Below, in pieces: positions 34,155 to 47,580 of a stretch of 64,000 nucleotides of DNA; the first letter of the stretch is position 1, and the number at the start of each line of letters is the position of its first letter. The translations under genes were made by a program, and so were the position numbers. Source of the stretch: Melampsora larici-populina 98AG31 (taxonomy: Eukaryota > Basidiomycota > Pucciniomycetes > Pucciniales > Melampsoraceae); NCBI RefSeq assembly GCF_000204055.1, contig NW_006768787.1, positions 1-64,000 of the forward strand, read 5' to 3'. The notes beneath the pieces were generated by a model. It ran no database searches, was not told the origin of the DNA, and worked only from the letters and a program-made list of their open reading frames with translations.

Positions 34155-37009
34155 TTACTTTACATCTTTTTCAACTTGAACTAATTTAATTAAAGGTTTT
34201 TTCGAAATCAAATCTTTAGAATGAATCAAATCTTTAACATAATTTAAATAAGTTTTAGCTAATGAATTCGAATTCGTTTGAGTTCGACTAGATTGATGAT
34301 GAATCAAGTTCATTAAAAGATAAACTTTTTCCATTGAGTTTGATGGGTTTGATTTAATGGTTTCTAAAGGATTTAAAAGGTTAATCGATTTAATTAAAAT
34401 TCTTGCTGAGATTGCCCAACAATAATTAGTAAACCTATGAAAAAAATAAAAAAAATGTTAGAAAAGAATCAAAATCATGAATTTGAATCAAATTATAAAA
34501 TCTGGTTTGATTTACGGATGAAGTGAATTAAAATCAAATCCATTTAAACTCATCAACCAATCTCCAATTTGAACGATTGAGTTTGATGAATTCCAACAAA
34601 TCTCAAACGATCGATCTTCTTCTGGAATCCCATTGATCATAAAACATTCATGTAATAAGATTTTACTTAAACAAATCATTAATTGAATTAAAACTTTGCT
34701 TTGAAGGTTTTTCATGTTGGGTAAGAATCGATTGATCGAAGTTTGAAAGTCTTGAATTTCTTCTTCTAATTTAATAAATGATTTTCTATACAAACACACA
34801 AAGATAAATTAAAACCCATCAACTTTTCCTTGAATATTCCTTCTTTCTTTCATTATATCTTAAGAAATGAATAAGATAAATAAGATAGTTTAAAATGAAC
34901 TTACTGAAATCTTAAATCAGGTATATCACCCAAAGGTAATTTAGATTTCTTTTTCAAATTAAATCCAATCGGATCAGGTGAATGTCTTAACCAATCAGTT
35001 ATCCTACCTAACAAAACAAACCCTTTAATTTCGATTTGAACTTCATCAATTTCAAGACCAGAATGAATCAAGACATTAAACAAATTCGGATTCGAAATCG
35101 AAAGTGAATGAGTTTGAAATTCATTGAATGTTAAAGTCGTAGAAGAAGTCAATTGATTTGATGGTAAGAAAGTCGATATATCAGATTCTTCTATCGAATG
35201 TGCTCTTCCTGAACTAACAGATAAGATTCGATCCATTTGAAAGATATACCAAAATGTTAACGATCTATGAGAAGAAAAAATCCAATTCGGATCCATAAGT
35301 TACTATTCTACGAAGAGACAGAAAGAAAAACATAAAGCTTGGTTAGACGTACCTTTGGTGTTTTTCAGTTAATGATCTAGGTGGTGGTAATAATACTCTA
35401 GGTCTTGATTTCTCTCCTGTTCTATATGCCAGACAATCTTCTAGATGATTTAAACCAAGTATAGTAGCAAACCTAACAGCAAGACCACAATAAACCCAAG
35501 CTAAAGAACCAAATCCAAAGAAAAAAACAAACCAATTGAGTAAGTCAAATCAAATCTTCTCAAGAAATGAACCCATAGAGAAAAAGGTGATCGGTTTACC
35601 TTCCACAAGACTTGCAATCTTATAATTATAAACTGAATAAATTATCATAGATTGAACCGCTTGAAACAAAAAACAATTAAGTTCAATAGCTTCATCAATT
35701 TTAATCTTTGCAAACTCAGCATGATATTCAGAACCAGTTTGATGTAGATTCCAATACCTATAACCTTCAAATCCGATTTCTTTCCAATCGATTCCATTCT
35801 CTTTTGGTTCTTCTAATAAAGTGATAGCCATGATCGAATGTAATAAACCAACAAATGGAAAATTCGAATCTAAAGGTGGTAAATGTAATGAAGCTTGTAA
35901 ACTGATTCCATCTAAAAACATCATTTGTCCATTTCCATTTCTGTTTCTGTTTTGTTTTGTTAAATAAATTTCAATCAGTTTAGATACGATCGGTCGAGGT
36001 GGTAAGCTTTTGGGCCAATCTGTTGAAAGTAGGGTGGTATTTGAAGTGGTGGTGGTTTCATAAGTGATTGTAGTTTCTAGATTTTTTAAATTTAGATGAG
36101 TTAGTCTGTTTATTCTTTGGAAATTAGTATAAAATGATGTTGAGTAACTTACGATCTGGTGTGATTTGATTTAAAGGAATTTCAGGAAAAAGTGTAGATG
36201 GTAATGTATTACAAGAAATTGGATTCGGATTTGGGTTCGGATTCGGATTTGAGCTCGGATTCGGATTTGGTCGAGTTGGAGTTATATCAAATTCAGATAT
36301 CTGTCTTTCAACTTCAGCTAAACAAAAAAACCCAATCAATCAATAAAAGAATTTATGTTTTTGAAAGTTGTGTGAAAGAAACGATAGATTTCATACCGAT
36401 TTGTTCTTCTAAAGTATTAATTTTGATTGTTAATTGTTGTTGTTGATGATGATTGGTTTGTGATTTAAGTTGATCTACTTCAGTTTTTTGAAAAAGTGGA
36501 TCTTGATCAGATATTCCTTCTTGAGAAGCTTGATTTTCGGTTTCATATTGACACAAAACAATACTAAAAAATACAAGCATAAGGGTCAGTCCAAGTTAAA
36601 GATAAAGAAGTGATAGAATACACTTACCTTGGATCTTCTCCATGAGCAGCTGCACTTCTACAACATGCACCACAAGCTGGACGTGCAGCGTCACATCTAA
36701 CCTATGAAGATCACACAATGTTATGATGTTCAATGATCCAAGTGATAGTGTTGAATAGGAAGATGAATGGTTTACCTTTCTACTACGACAAGTTGAACAA
36801 GCTTGATTACGTTGTAATGGTCTACTGACTAATCTTTTGGGTTTCGATTTTAAATTGGATGATGATATGATCGGATGATGATCGAATTGAGCTGGTGGTA
36901 GTCTAGTTTGATGATGATATGATTCGATCGATTCTTGTCTGATTGAAGTTGATTGTGGTGATAAGTAGTTTTGAAGAATTTGATTGGAATGTGTTCGATC
37001 GGCTGGCAT
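34155..37009 (-). CDS. Zn(II)2Cys6 fungal transcription factor
   Basis: Nine exons on the minus strand: 37009-36776, 36701-36628, 36563-36397, 36317-36153, 36076-35600, 35500-35353, 35264-34905, 34785-34516 and 34434-34155. All phases join, giving 724 aa. The binuclear zinc cluster runs across introns 1 and 2: Cys71, Cys74, Cys81, Cys88, Cys91 and a late Cys107, with basic residues RSRKVR between. A short coiled coil follows (about 145-170, TIKINTLEEQIG then EVERQI), as in dimerising members, then an Asn-Pro repeat linker encoded by hexanucleotide repeats. The fungal-specific regulatory domain begins with WPKSLPPRPIV. It includes AWVYCGLAVRFATILGLNHLED and the signature RSLTFWYIFQMDRILSVSSGRA. 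The protein is nuclear and sequence-specific by family; the target genes are unknown. It diverges from MSH5 across 511 bp. Confidence 0.92.
36213..36270 (-). repeat. Coding hexanucleotide repeat (Asn-Pro)n
   Basis: Imperfect repeats of GGATTC/GGATTT on the plus strand. Read on the minus strand they give alternating Asn-Pro codons in exon 4 of the Zn2Cys6 factor. Length likely varies between strains. Confidence 0.75.
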
Positions 37010-37520
37010 GATATTGATGGTGATGGTGATGATCCAAACTGCAATCGAAAGTGAGTCTGGAAGTTGGAACTAATGTAGTCATGATCGTCTAAGTTTTAAG
37101 TTTTCGGGTATTCGTCTCCTCTCGTCAGCACTGCCACTGCATCTCCATCTTAGAATCTTCTAAAGCTCAACTTCAGATCAAATCTTGAAAATCGCAAACT
37201 ACAACAACACAAGATTCTCATAAGCAAAAACCTAAAGCTCGCTGATGATATCTTGGAAAAGGTCTACCCAAAATCTACATTCTTGCAAGTTGATGTCAAT
37301 TTGATGGAAGTCACTGGTTGCTTACCATGAGCCTCAGCCATCATCGATTTGGCCTAGCCGTATGATTTGTTGATCGAGCTTCAAGAGGTTGATTAGGATA
37401 GAAAGTCTTGGATGGTCATGAGTCAAGAAGATATCCATTTTTGAATTTCTCGTTCGTCAAGTGGATTAACTTTTCATCCAAGGGATAAATGCTCATATGT
37501 AGTCTTTTCTGGTAAACAAC
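37010..37520. promoter_or_regulatory. Divergent promoter region between the Zn2Cys6 gene and MSH5
   Basis: 511 bp separate the two start codons, so both genes must be controlled from here or from overlapping sequences. No specific site can be named with confidence. Confidence 0.45.
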
Positions 37521-40500
37521 ATGATGAGTAATTCAATCCACTTGAAAACCATCGTTCGATATATGCGCTCACAAGAAACTAATGCTTCAAATTCCAGAAA
37601 TCCAATCTTATCAATCAGGACCACCCATCACTCTAACTGGGTTAATTCTGTTCTTGCCAGTCAAATCATCATCATGGGTAAAGCAACTGATCAGAGAGAC
37701 TTTACAGCAGATACTCAAACTTCAATTGAAGAAGAAAACGTTGATTCCATTCAGGTTAATAATCTACTTCTCTCTTCTTTTATATAAACAAACTAAAATC
37801 AAACTATTTCTTATGTATCTATCAGATCATCTTTGCGGCAGTAAGTTGGAAGGTCAGTTTACCCTCTACATACACTATCCTGTCATCTTGGAATCCTTCT
37901 TGACCGTTGATTCTTTTTTGGGGGGATTTTAGAACTCTGTTGGATGTGCTTATTATGATACTTTGAATGGATCTCTTTATTTGATGGAAGACGCTCAAAG
38001 TATGAGTGGTCAAGAAGACTTTCTCTCAATGAGTATGTAGTTTAGACATCCTATCATCTTGCTCAGTGCTCAGCAAAAATCATTTTAATGAAATTTACAA
38101 AAGTGTAGTTATTGAGCAGGTTTCCCCTCAAGTCGTCTTGGTAAGCTCAAAGGCAGAAGAAAGTCTTTTAAGTTGTCTTGAGAGATCTCGTTAGTACCTT
38201 TACTCTTCGATATCCATATCTTTGTCACTCATATTGATGAAGGGATGGCTTTGGTGTCTATGGCATTACTTTAGTCTTGGAACTAACTCCGAGTACCACT
38301 GCAGGAGAAGGTAGTGGAGACCAAAAGGCCTCTCAATTGGTCATTAGACCATCTCGTGATTTCAGCTCGACTTCTGGTGCAAATGCTCTCACTCAGATTG
38401 GAAAGAAACATGTCCCATTACTTTTCGATTCTGGGAGAGTCAAATCTCATTCTTGGATAAATCCTGATGAAAATTGGTCAGGAAATCCAACGCTTACAGC
38501 AAGAACTTTGATCAATACCGAAGCTTCACAACTAAGCGTAAGTGATATTGGTTTGTCAGATTACTCATTTTTGATCTTCTTTGTGTGTTAAACCTTCAAT
38601 AGTTATCAGCCTTGGCTGCTCTTGTGACTTATCTCAATAAACGTACCATGCATCAACACGACGATGTTGAAACTTCTGAGGATGGTATCAAGTTCACAAG
38701 CGTAGAGATGATCCGAGTAGAAAAGTACGATGATCTTTTTCAAATCTATTATGTATCAAGATCTAACTTTCAAATTGGTTTTTTCAGATTCCTTCATATC
38801 GGTAGTGATGCTTTAAGATCATTACAAATCTTTGATCAAGAAGCACATGCTAATTTACATTCTAACAAAACAAAAGAAGGTTTATCTTTATATGGAATCT
38901 TAAATGAATGTGTAACTTATAGTGGTAGGATGTTACTTAAGAATTGGTTGATTAGACCTAGTACTCAACTTGATATCATTTCTGCTAGAGCAAATGCTGT
39001 TCAATGTTTTCTAGACTCAGAAAATGGTAAATTAGATTCGTGATCATGAACGCGTCTGGATACATCTTTAAATTCTCTTCTTATTTCATCAAAATCAAAA
39101 TTATTTATGTTTGATACTGTTCTTTTTTTCTGTAAAGAACATTGTGCAGGTCGAATGCGTCAATACCTAAAATCAACTGGAAATCTGGCTCGAACGACCA
39201 TGATTGTTTCTAGTGGAAAAGGAAGAGTAGGAGAATGGAGATCAGTCTTGAATTTCATGAGAGCCGCTGTAAATATTTGTGAAGAGTCAAAATCATTTAT
39301 AGATTCAGATCTCAAGATCGGATTAATCTCAAGGGTATGTTCTATATTCCTTTAGACTTGGAATCTTATCGGTTTACAAATTGAAAACGGTTTGATCTTT
39401 TTTTGATGATTTCAGATCTCAAATTCGGATCAACATACTTCAGAATTAAATGAACAAGCTAAAAAGATTGATCTTGTGATTGATTGGGAAGAAAGTAAGA
39501 TTAATGGTGGTAGAGTTATAGTGAAAAGTGGTATTGATGATGAGCTTGATGAGTTAAGAGAAAGTTATGCTGGTCTGGAAAGTCAATTAGTTTGTCAAAA
39601 TTCACTCCTAACTATCATTTGCATATAAATTGATTAATTTAACAATTTCGTCATAATCATTAGGATCATCTAGCTCGAAAGCTTAGTGCAGAAACTCCAT
39701 TTCTTTCTGCACCTGATTTCTCCATTGTCTATTTCCCACAGGTATTTATCAAACATCACTCATTTCATGTTCCGGTAGATTTTTGAATTTGTTTTTGAAT
39801 CGCATAGATTGGATATCTTTGTCGTGTACCTCGAAATTCTGATCATCAAGAAGCTGAAGAACCGTTTCATGATGGATGGGAATTCCAAGTATGTAATCTT
39901 TCTAAAAGAAGATCAAGTGGCATTGGAACACATCTCATTGAGAATATATGAATTTCTTTCGTATTTGATAAGTTCGCAACTGATACACATTTACATTACA
40001 AGAATGAACATATGCGTGACTTGGATCATTACATTGGAGATCTGACAACTTCAATCACTGTAAGGGAAATCGAAATTGGTAAAATCGATTCCATAATATA
40101 GTGTTGAGATTGAGGTTGGTTGATTGATATGATCACTTACTTTTAGTAACTGCACTCGAAGCTGCTCTAGCCGTCATCTCTCCGATTCTGTTGAATTTGG
40201 CGAGTGACATGGCAGAGCTTGATTGGTGAGTAATCCAGTCATACTTAAAGGCTCCTATCTTCATCGCTGATATGGCAACATTATCTTGAAGTCTGTTATC
40301 ACTGGCGAAGATTGCACATCTGAGAGAATGGGTCCGACCAGTGATGGTGGAGGAAAATGTGATAGAGATTGAGGGCGGTCGACATCCATTGGTCGAAGCC
40401 TGTGTGGAAAGTTTTATAGAGAATGATACGTATATGGTAAGGACCACGGAGTTGGGATTCACTCACTATCCTGTAGTAAAATTGATATGTTTCTTTGTAG

Positions 40501-41727
40501 GTTGGAGGTAAAGGATTAAGTTCTAAAGAAGATACAAAAAATCAAAAAGATCTAACACCAGAAGAAGACATAAATATGAGTATAGAAGAAGAAGAAGAAG
40601 AAACTCAAGAAATAAGTAAAGCTCATTCAATGATTGTATTAACAGGAGCGAATTTCTCAGGTAAAAGTGTTTATTTGAAACAAGTAGCTATGATTGTGAT
40701 CTTAAGTCAGATCGGATCTTATATACCGGCTAAAAAAGCCAAGATTGGGATTCATGATGCGATCTTTACTAGAGTTACTAGTACTGAAAGTTCTTCACGT
40801 AATTCTTCTGCTTTTATGATGGATCTTCAACAAGTTTCATTTATGTAGGTCTTCTGTTTTTTTTGATCAATTGGATCGTTCTATACTCATCATGGTCAAC
40901 TGTGGTTTTCTTTCCTTCTGATCACATTTGAAACAAAATGACGACTGTTTGGAATGTTTAGGTTGAGAAATTGCTCACGACGTTCGCTTTTACTGTTAGA
41001 TGAGTTTGGAAAAGGGACTGATCCAATAGGTTAGTGAGATAAACTGAAGAAGAGTGAAAAGAAATTGTATTTCTTGAAGACTGATTTTGTTTAATAAGAT
41101 GGACAAGCTATATTTTGTAGCGTGGTAGAGCACTTGATCAGAAGGGGAATAGAATGCCCGAAGACGATTCTTAGCACCCACTTTCACGGTGAGCATTTCT
41201 TTAACAAACCTTTTTCCATCTCGACATTCCTGTGGTATGAGTCAATTGACAGTGAGGGATGAACTTCAGCCGTGTTTTCTAGTGGTTCAATGCCAGTAGG
41301 ACTACCGATACATTATTGTCATATGAGTATCATTCTCTCTACCAACGCTCATCAAAGTAATTCAAATCGATCAAGTACCGATTTAGAGCCTACCTATTTA
41401 TACAAATTAAGTCCAGGACTCGTCACTTTATCACATGCACTTGGTTGTGCAGCTTTGTTTGGAGCACCGATACATGTTAGATTAAGAGCACAAGGCGTAA
41501 GTGAAGCATTGAGTAAACATGAGATGTTGGAATTGATGGATGATGGGATGAGTGATGATCAGGCTCAAGAACTTGATAGACTTGAAGGAGTTGTTCGTAG
41601 GTTTTTGATGACTGATTTTGAGAAAGAGAATCTAGAGGATGAGAGGATAGGTACTGAAGATCAGGATGAGGTGATGAAACATTTAAAGGAAGTTATTTTA
41701 CAAATGGATGATGGATTGATGGATTGA
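37521..41727 (+). CDS. MSH5: MutS homologue MSH5 (meiotic crossover factor)
   Basis: MSH5 pairs with MSH4 to form a clamp that stabilises recombination intermediates for crossovers; it acts in meiosis, not repair. Eighteen exons: 37521-37754, 37826-37852, 37933-38032, 38109-38189, 38275-38537, 38603-38724, 38788-39026, 39150-39334, 39416-39589, 39664-39741, 39808-39888, 39973-40078, 40147-40225, 40292-40436, 40501-40844, 40962-41029, 41099-41188 and 41270-41727. All phases join: 957 aa. There is no mismatch-recognition domain I. Walker A is GANFSGKS (687-694). The run FTRVTSTESSSRNSSAFMMDLQQVSFM is MSH5-like rather than MSH4-like. Walker B is LLLLDEFGKGT (Asp766-Glu767). The His-Ala-Leu-Gly-Cys-Ala motif near the C-terminus also fits. 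An acidic insert (EEEEEE, about 667-672) precedes Walker A. Alternative starts are 37524 and 37563. Intact; a working gene implies selection for sexual crossing-over. Confidence 0.93.
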
Positions 41728-41803
41728 TGGATGAATGAATCATTAGTATGAAGACTTGTGTGTCATGAATTACATATCTTTTTTTGGTGGTTTAGACTTT
41801 CTA

Positions 41804-41951
41804 AGGGCATGTTCACTTAAGCAATTTCTGGTGACAAATCACATTCTGCAAAATTTGAAGTGTCTATTTGGTGGTGCATATTTCATTTTTGCATTAACAA
41901 AAATTACAGAATGTGATTTCTGGTCAGGAATTCCTCAAGTGAATGCACCCT
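41804..41951. mobile_element. 148-bp MITE, nearly a full hairpin
   Basis: The left arm (AGGGCATGTTCACTTAAGCA...) and the right arm read on the other strand (AGGGTGCATTCACTTGAGGA...) match over about 45 bp, ending in AAATCACATTCTG in both. TA flanks both ends (41802-41803 and 41952-41953), as in Tc1/mariner-type MITEs. Its ends do not match the CAGCC ends of the 5-kb transposon, so it belongs to another family. It lies 76 bp after the MSH5 stop codon, in its 3' flank. Confidence 0.75.
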
Positions 41952-44900
41952 TACAATTTGTTGGAGTGAGGAAATTTTCTGATGTGAGTTGGAGCCTAAT
42001 TCACTTTCACATCATAGTGCTAGATGGAAAACTGTTTGTTAAATCATCCAATCTTGTTTACAGCTATTCTAGAAAGTTGTGTCATGGTGCAAACTTGACA
42101 AAATCCCTTGCTGACCTGTAATAGTACTGGCCAGCTCAAACAAAAGACTGTATGTGCAATGTCCAGATTTTGGCATGAAATCTGTTGTGGCAAGCCTGGC
42201 TTGCAGCACCACATAGCGCTACTAGCCAGGAAAACATTAGCGTAGTGTGCCAGCAAAACCACCAAGCTTGGTAGCTTTAGCGTTGGTGGGGGAACAAATT
42301 TGGGCAAAATCCATAGCAAAAAGTGTTATTTATTTCTGCAGCGCTTCCCAGCGTTACAACCAAAAAAAAATTCAAAGAAGGGAAAAAAAAAGTCAGAGAG
42401 TGTAAAGGCAAGTTAGATAAATTCTGTGTAAAGAATAAAAGGAAAACAATTGAAAGTAAGATATCAATAAAAGAACAAGAACCACTCACACATGAGTTTT
42501 GCAAGGTTTCTTTGAGATTGCTTTCTTGGCAAACTAAGAAGTGGAAGAGTAGGTCTGTGATGACTTTATATGTTATTTTGAATCTAAGTCTAACTTAACT
42601 AAGGTCCCTCTGCCTCATGAGCAAGCCTTAGCAAGCAGCAATCTAAGTAAGCAACCACTTGAAGATATGAATAAATAATCTGGAATTCCATAAAATCTCA
42701 TAGACACTTTAATTCACTCTTTGAAAATATTATTGGATGGTTTGATGTTGTGATTTGGCTTATATAACATATCGAGGTAAGTCTTCAATGTGAAAATCTC
42801 TAGTTCTTTGTTGTTTAATTGACAAGCCTTGATCCATCACATATTCTTGTAATTCTTGCTCTTCTTTTGACCATCTGCTTAATTGACTTTTTATTAGACA
42901 AACGTTTCAGCTGTTTGTTTTTGGGTCAATGCTTCTCTTTTTCAATACTCTATTATTACAGTTTATGTGATACTGTGGTTGAGTTACGGTTTTGATTACC
43001 TGTAGATGGTCATGGAAAAGGTAGATGAAACAGGAACCATTATCGGAGTTGGGGGTTCTACGGTAGAATGAGGCTGAGTGGATTGATTGATTTGAAAAAC
43101 CAAAGTAAGATGAGTTGATATTTCTTATGAGATGTAAAGATTAAAGATTGAAAAGAATCATAAACAGACCAATTAAACAACTCAAAATATTCTCGAGAAT
43201 AGCTTGTCAAATTTTATCAGAATTGTTTCAATCAGGATGCCTTCTGATTTGATAAACAAATTTAACCACCAATTTGCATCCATGGATACCTCTTTGTAGA
43301 TTAGAAGTACCACTAAGTGTTGTAGATCAAAGTGAATCTTTGGCCAAATGATTGTATCCTATTGGATCTGAATGAGATGGAGTTTAACTTCATGATAGAT
43401 TGGGTCATAGTATTTAGTGTGAACATGGATGATACAGTAGAGCCAAGCGTACTGGTAAAAATCCCGGTCCCGAAATCGTAGTGCAAAGCGCAACACTTCA
43501 GTTGTGTGAGTCTTGGGTAACGCAGTGGCAGCACCCGGCACTACGCCATGCCGCGCTACCTTCTGCGCAGCGAGCCAGGTTTGGTTGTGGTATCTAAAAT
43601 ATAAACATGTAAAAGACACTTGCATGAAGTACTGTTCAATCCTCTTTGCTCTGGTTTACTTTAAGTTTGCCCCATATCACTTTTCATGCCTTTTAAATGT
43701 TTCACTTTGATTGTTTGATGGTCATAGTGTGATGCTGTCTTTGTTAGTCCTTCCTTGTGATTTTCTCACCTGGTGGTTAGCAAGCACTAGCATGTGCCAT
43801 CACACTCTTCTTGTTAGTAAATAACATATCATTATATTTTCTTTGTTAGTACACAAGTGTACCTTTCTCCCCTGGGCTTTTGCAACACGTCAACAGAAAT
43901 TATCTGTGTACAATCACACTTCTTTTGTTAGCCTGTCCTTTTGCAATTTTGTGGAAAGCAAGCACTGACTTTTGTCAATAGGAGGTATTAATGTCTACAC
44001 ACTGTAATTTTAAACATCATTTAACTTCCCCAATTTGGAAGAGGAGAATGATAAATAGTACAGTTTGTCATCACACCTGAGCCATTTCACCCACACTACA
44101 TATGTGCAGCAAGCTAAGTCAATAGTTGTCTATTAAAGGTCTGCTCAGTCTTTTGCCCATCAGAATAAATAAATCACATGTTATACCACTTGTAACTTTT
44201 TTGACTTTGAAAAATTGTACCAAAAATTCACTACATGTAATTCTGTAGCTGCTCAGGCAACATTGTTGAAGCTATTTCTTAGTAACAGAAAGGGTGTTAC
44301 ATGCAGTTGAGTTGATGAGATTACACCAAAACATTGAGTCAGTGTATGTAGTAAATCTTTTGAATGCTTTTTTCAATCTCAAAAAAGTTACAGCATGTAT
44401 TACATATGAATAACTTATCCTGATGAGCAGATAACTGAGCAGAACTGTATGTACATGATAACCATATATTCACTGATCCTGCTACACATATGTAGTGTGG
44501 GTGTTATGGCTCAGGTGTGGAGTGATAGATCATTTTATGACAAATCATACTCCCAATCATTTTTTCCTGCCCACTTGGGCAAGTTGAATAATGTTTGCAG
44601 TGACAATCACACTGCCTTTGTTAGTCCACAACTGTGCTTTTAGAACTTTGTGGAAAGCAGGCACCGTCTTTTCTGTATTACCTTCCAACCCACTGTCCTA
44701 CAATTGGATTTATTATACAATTGAAAACCTTTCATCCTTCTGACCTCTTACGCTTTTGTTCCTTTTCCTTACAATCTTCAATCCTGAGGTTTTCCAATTG
44801 TTACCTCAAATGTTGCTGAAATATCCAATCACAAGCTTTCTCAATTCTAACACCATATGTCACAATCTCCAATGATGAGCTTTTACCGGCTGCTATGCCA

Positions 44901-46854
44901 AACTATGTGTATCAGAGTTCAAAGGCCTTGTTGACATGGCTTCAAGGCTGCCTAACTATACGCAATCCTCTACACAAATCATAGTGAAAGGGTTAGACAG
45001 AAACAATTTTGGAGAGGTCAGGGGTACAGTTTGATCCACTTGGTTAACAAAGATTCTTATCAATATGGTATGTGTTACACCCTTGCTTGGATATAATTTT
45101 TATTTTGCAATATGACAACTAAAATTCCTACAATTTGGAAGCATCTGAATGCAACAGGATCACAAAGATGAACAAATGTGAAAAGATGAGTAAACTAAAA
45201 ATGCTGATAGACGTAATAAAGAGATAGCGTAAGATTTAAGTATGTTGGATGAGTTTTTAAAAGAAGTCAAATTCACTTACCGATTCTTTTTGATAGGGGA
45301 AAAGAATCTGAGTGATGAACAAACAATGCTATATATATATATGTACTAGCAAAAAGAGAAACATTGGATATACATATCATTATAAAAAGAAAGAAGAAGA
45401 AAAATCTCAAGTCACAAGCAACTTATTCCCAAAGCAACCAACAAATATCTATAATAAATCCTTTTATTATCACCCCTTCACCTTTCTTATCTTGATTTGT
45501 AATAATCTTCATAATGTAGTGTTCAATATGATGAGCATTCATTATATAGTGGGAGCCATCAAGACACAAGAAGCCACGGACCGGGTAGTTTGTAATTACA
45601 TACAACAAACATCTGATTTTCCTCTGGTACACTCTTGACCGTCAGGAATAAAAAAAACAAGAACTTTGAAAATTGGTCTTCTGATGATATTTTTGAATAG
45701 TCCTCAACGAGAGGACCCCAAAAATATCTTGATTTTTAAATTGAGTGATATTTGTGACTTTGGCAATCTTTTTTGAAAAATTATCCGGTTAAGTGGCTCT
45801 TGATGGTTCCCACTATACATCAGTTTACACTGACTGGAAGTACTTGGAAATATCAAATCAAATGAGATATCAATGCAAACATTGTGGTCAGACTAATATC
45901 ACAACAGCCCAGGGTGAGATTCAAATTGCCTGAGGTGGTAGCTTCCATTACTTCATATTCAAACCAACAGTGTAGTATTACAGCTCAACAAGAGCTTTAC
46001 AACACCTCAGAAGGGATGATTTACTAATGTATGAATAGTAGAAGTTGCCTAAAGACTGCCTTCCTCAAAGAAACTAGCACAAGGGCACTTTCAACCACTT
46101 TGTGATAACAGAGAAAAAGATAAAGGCACCAGAGAAATGATCTCAGAACTTATAAAAGTATTATTCCAGTTTTAAGCACAAAAAGTCCACAAAATAGTAT
46201 CAATTACTAGAAATACTGTTGTAAGTATGAGTCCCAAAGAGATTTATAGTCTTGAACACACCTAAAAAAATTCTCCTGACTTGAAGGGGTGGATTTAAGT
46301 GACCTCCAAATATAGTAATTTAATAATGATTAAAATCACAAAGGTATAAGATATGAAAGAAGGGTAACAAGGCACGTAAAACATCAACCAATACCATATA
46401 TCATCCCTGTATTCTTTCAACAATGGTAAACAACCTTCAAAAACCAACACAAACTTCACAAAACCTAAAAAAACCTCTGATATAATCTTATGATGTAATT
46501 ATGAATAATGAATGACATGATTTAAGCTGTGAACTTGACCAATTGATGTTTATAGATGATGAATAGATCTTCTTATGATGAATACAGGTGATTTTTCCTA
46601 ATATCCATAGCTGAAAACCATTTTTAGAATTACAACTTTTTTGTAAAGTTGTTCAATTTTAGATTAATTACTAGAGCTCATTTTATAGCCCTGTTGATAA
46701 TTATTATTGATGGACCCATTATGACCTACTTCTGATGCATGATAAATAAGCTATTGAGCTGTAGAGATTGATAAAATAAGCTTTTTGACATGTAAATGTT
46801 GCTACATGTGTGTATGTAAGCGCAAATGTTAAAATTCACACCATTAGAGCATCC
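41952..46854. other. Gene-poor stretch of about 4.9 kb
   Basis: No supported gene. It holds two GC-richer patches with short palindromes (about 42170-42280 and 43480-43575), which share AGCGCTAC/CGCGCTAC followed by GCCAGG and may be copies of one old repeat. A set of degenerate ~65-bp repeats lies at 43.7-44.7 kb. The rest is AT-rich sequence. Confidence 0.45.
43728..44680. repeat. Degenerate interspersed ~65-bp repeat, at least three copies
   Basis: The clearest pair is 43913-43980 and 44607-44675. Both read ATCACACT.C.TTTGTTAG, then CTTTT, TTTGTGGAAAGCA(A/G)GCAC and CTTTT. A third, weaker copy at about 43727-43790 has TTTGTTAGTCC and TTAGCAAGCACTAG. A TTGTTAGT-containing partial copy lies at about 43797-43860. 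Origin unknown. Confidence 0.55.
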
Positions 46855-47580
46855 ACAATTGTCGGGTTAACTCGCGGGAATAGCTAAGTATTTAACTTAC
46901 CAATAGCAAAATTTCCACAACGCTCCAATTTTAACAACTCTTTAGTTAACTTTGCGACAAAAAATCAGTACGCTGAGACAAAGTTATCCCAGCCTACCAA
47001 TGTGTTAGCTAACTCTGAGTAGCTCTGAGTCCCAACCTCACACTGTTATGAGCCATCTACAAGACTATTTACGTATGCTTGTACTGTGTTGTATGCTCAC
47101 TTAGATTCTGGCTCAAGGATCGCCTGTGCATCCTCACGTTACAATCCAAATACCATTACAGAGTTATCTTTAGCGCCTTGCATTCCTACACGCCTGTTTG
47201 AGTCCTTACATATTGTAACGTCTATCCTTTTGGAATCCAAGGAAGCTAGAGAATAAGGAAGAAGATTGAGTAAATTTCGAAACATAGAAGACCAAGAAGA
47301 TTCATAAATAAAGTTAAAGTTAATTGATTAGAAATCAAGTAGTTATAGGAAGATTGATCTTCAAAGTTTCAAAAGCAAGATTCAAGAGAACATTATTAAA
47401 TCAAAAGCGTAAATCACTCTATCGCCAATAGTTCAAGTAATCATTACTGTGTGAGATCACATTCAGTTCACAACGCCGGACTTCACGCTACCTCAGAGCC
47501 CGACTTCTACAAGTCTTGATTCTACTAGTCATACTTCAGACATATTCGAGGATATTGTAGAATCTCCATCTGAAGCAAGG
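46855..47580. other. Leader or possible 5' LTR of gypsy element A
   Basis: No open frame. It begins TTAGAGCATCCACAATTG and runs up to the gag start at 47581. The 5' LTR and primer-binding site of element A should lie here, but I cannot fix LTR ends because no 3' partner copy is recognisable in the window. Confidence 0.4.

Noticed and set aside
40133..40462. Minus-strand frame of 109 codons
   Set aside because: Antisense to MSH5 exons 13 and 14, which are well supported.
45312..45638. 108-codon plus-strand frame
   Set aside because: No domain, low-complexity Lys/Tyr/Ile composition, and no splice partner.
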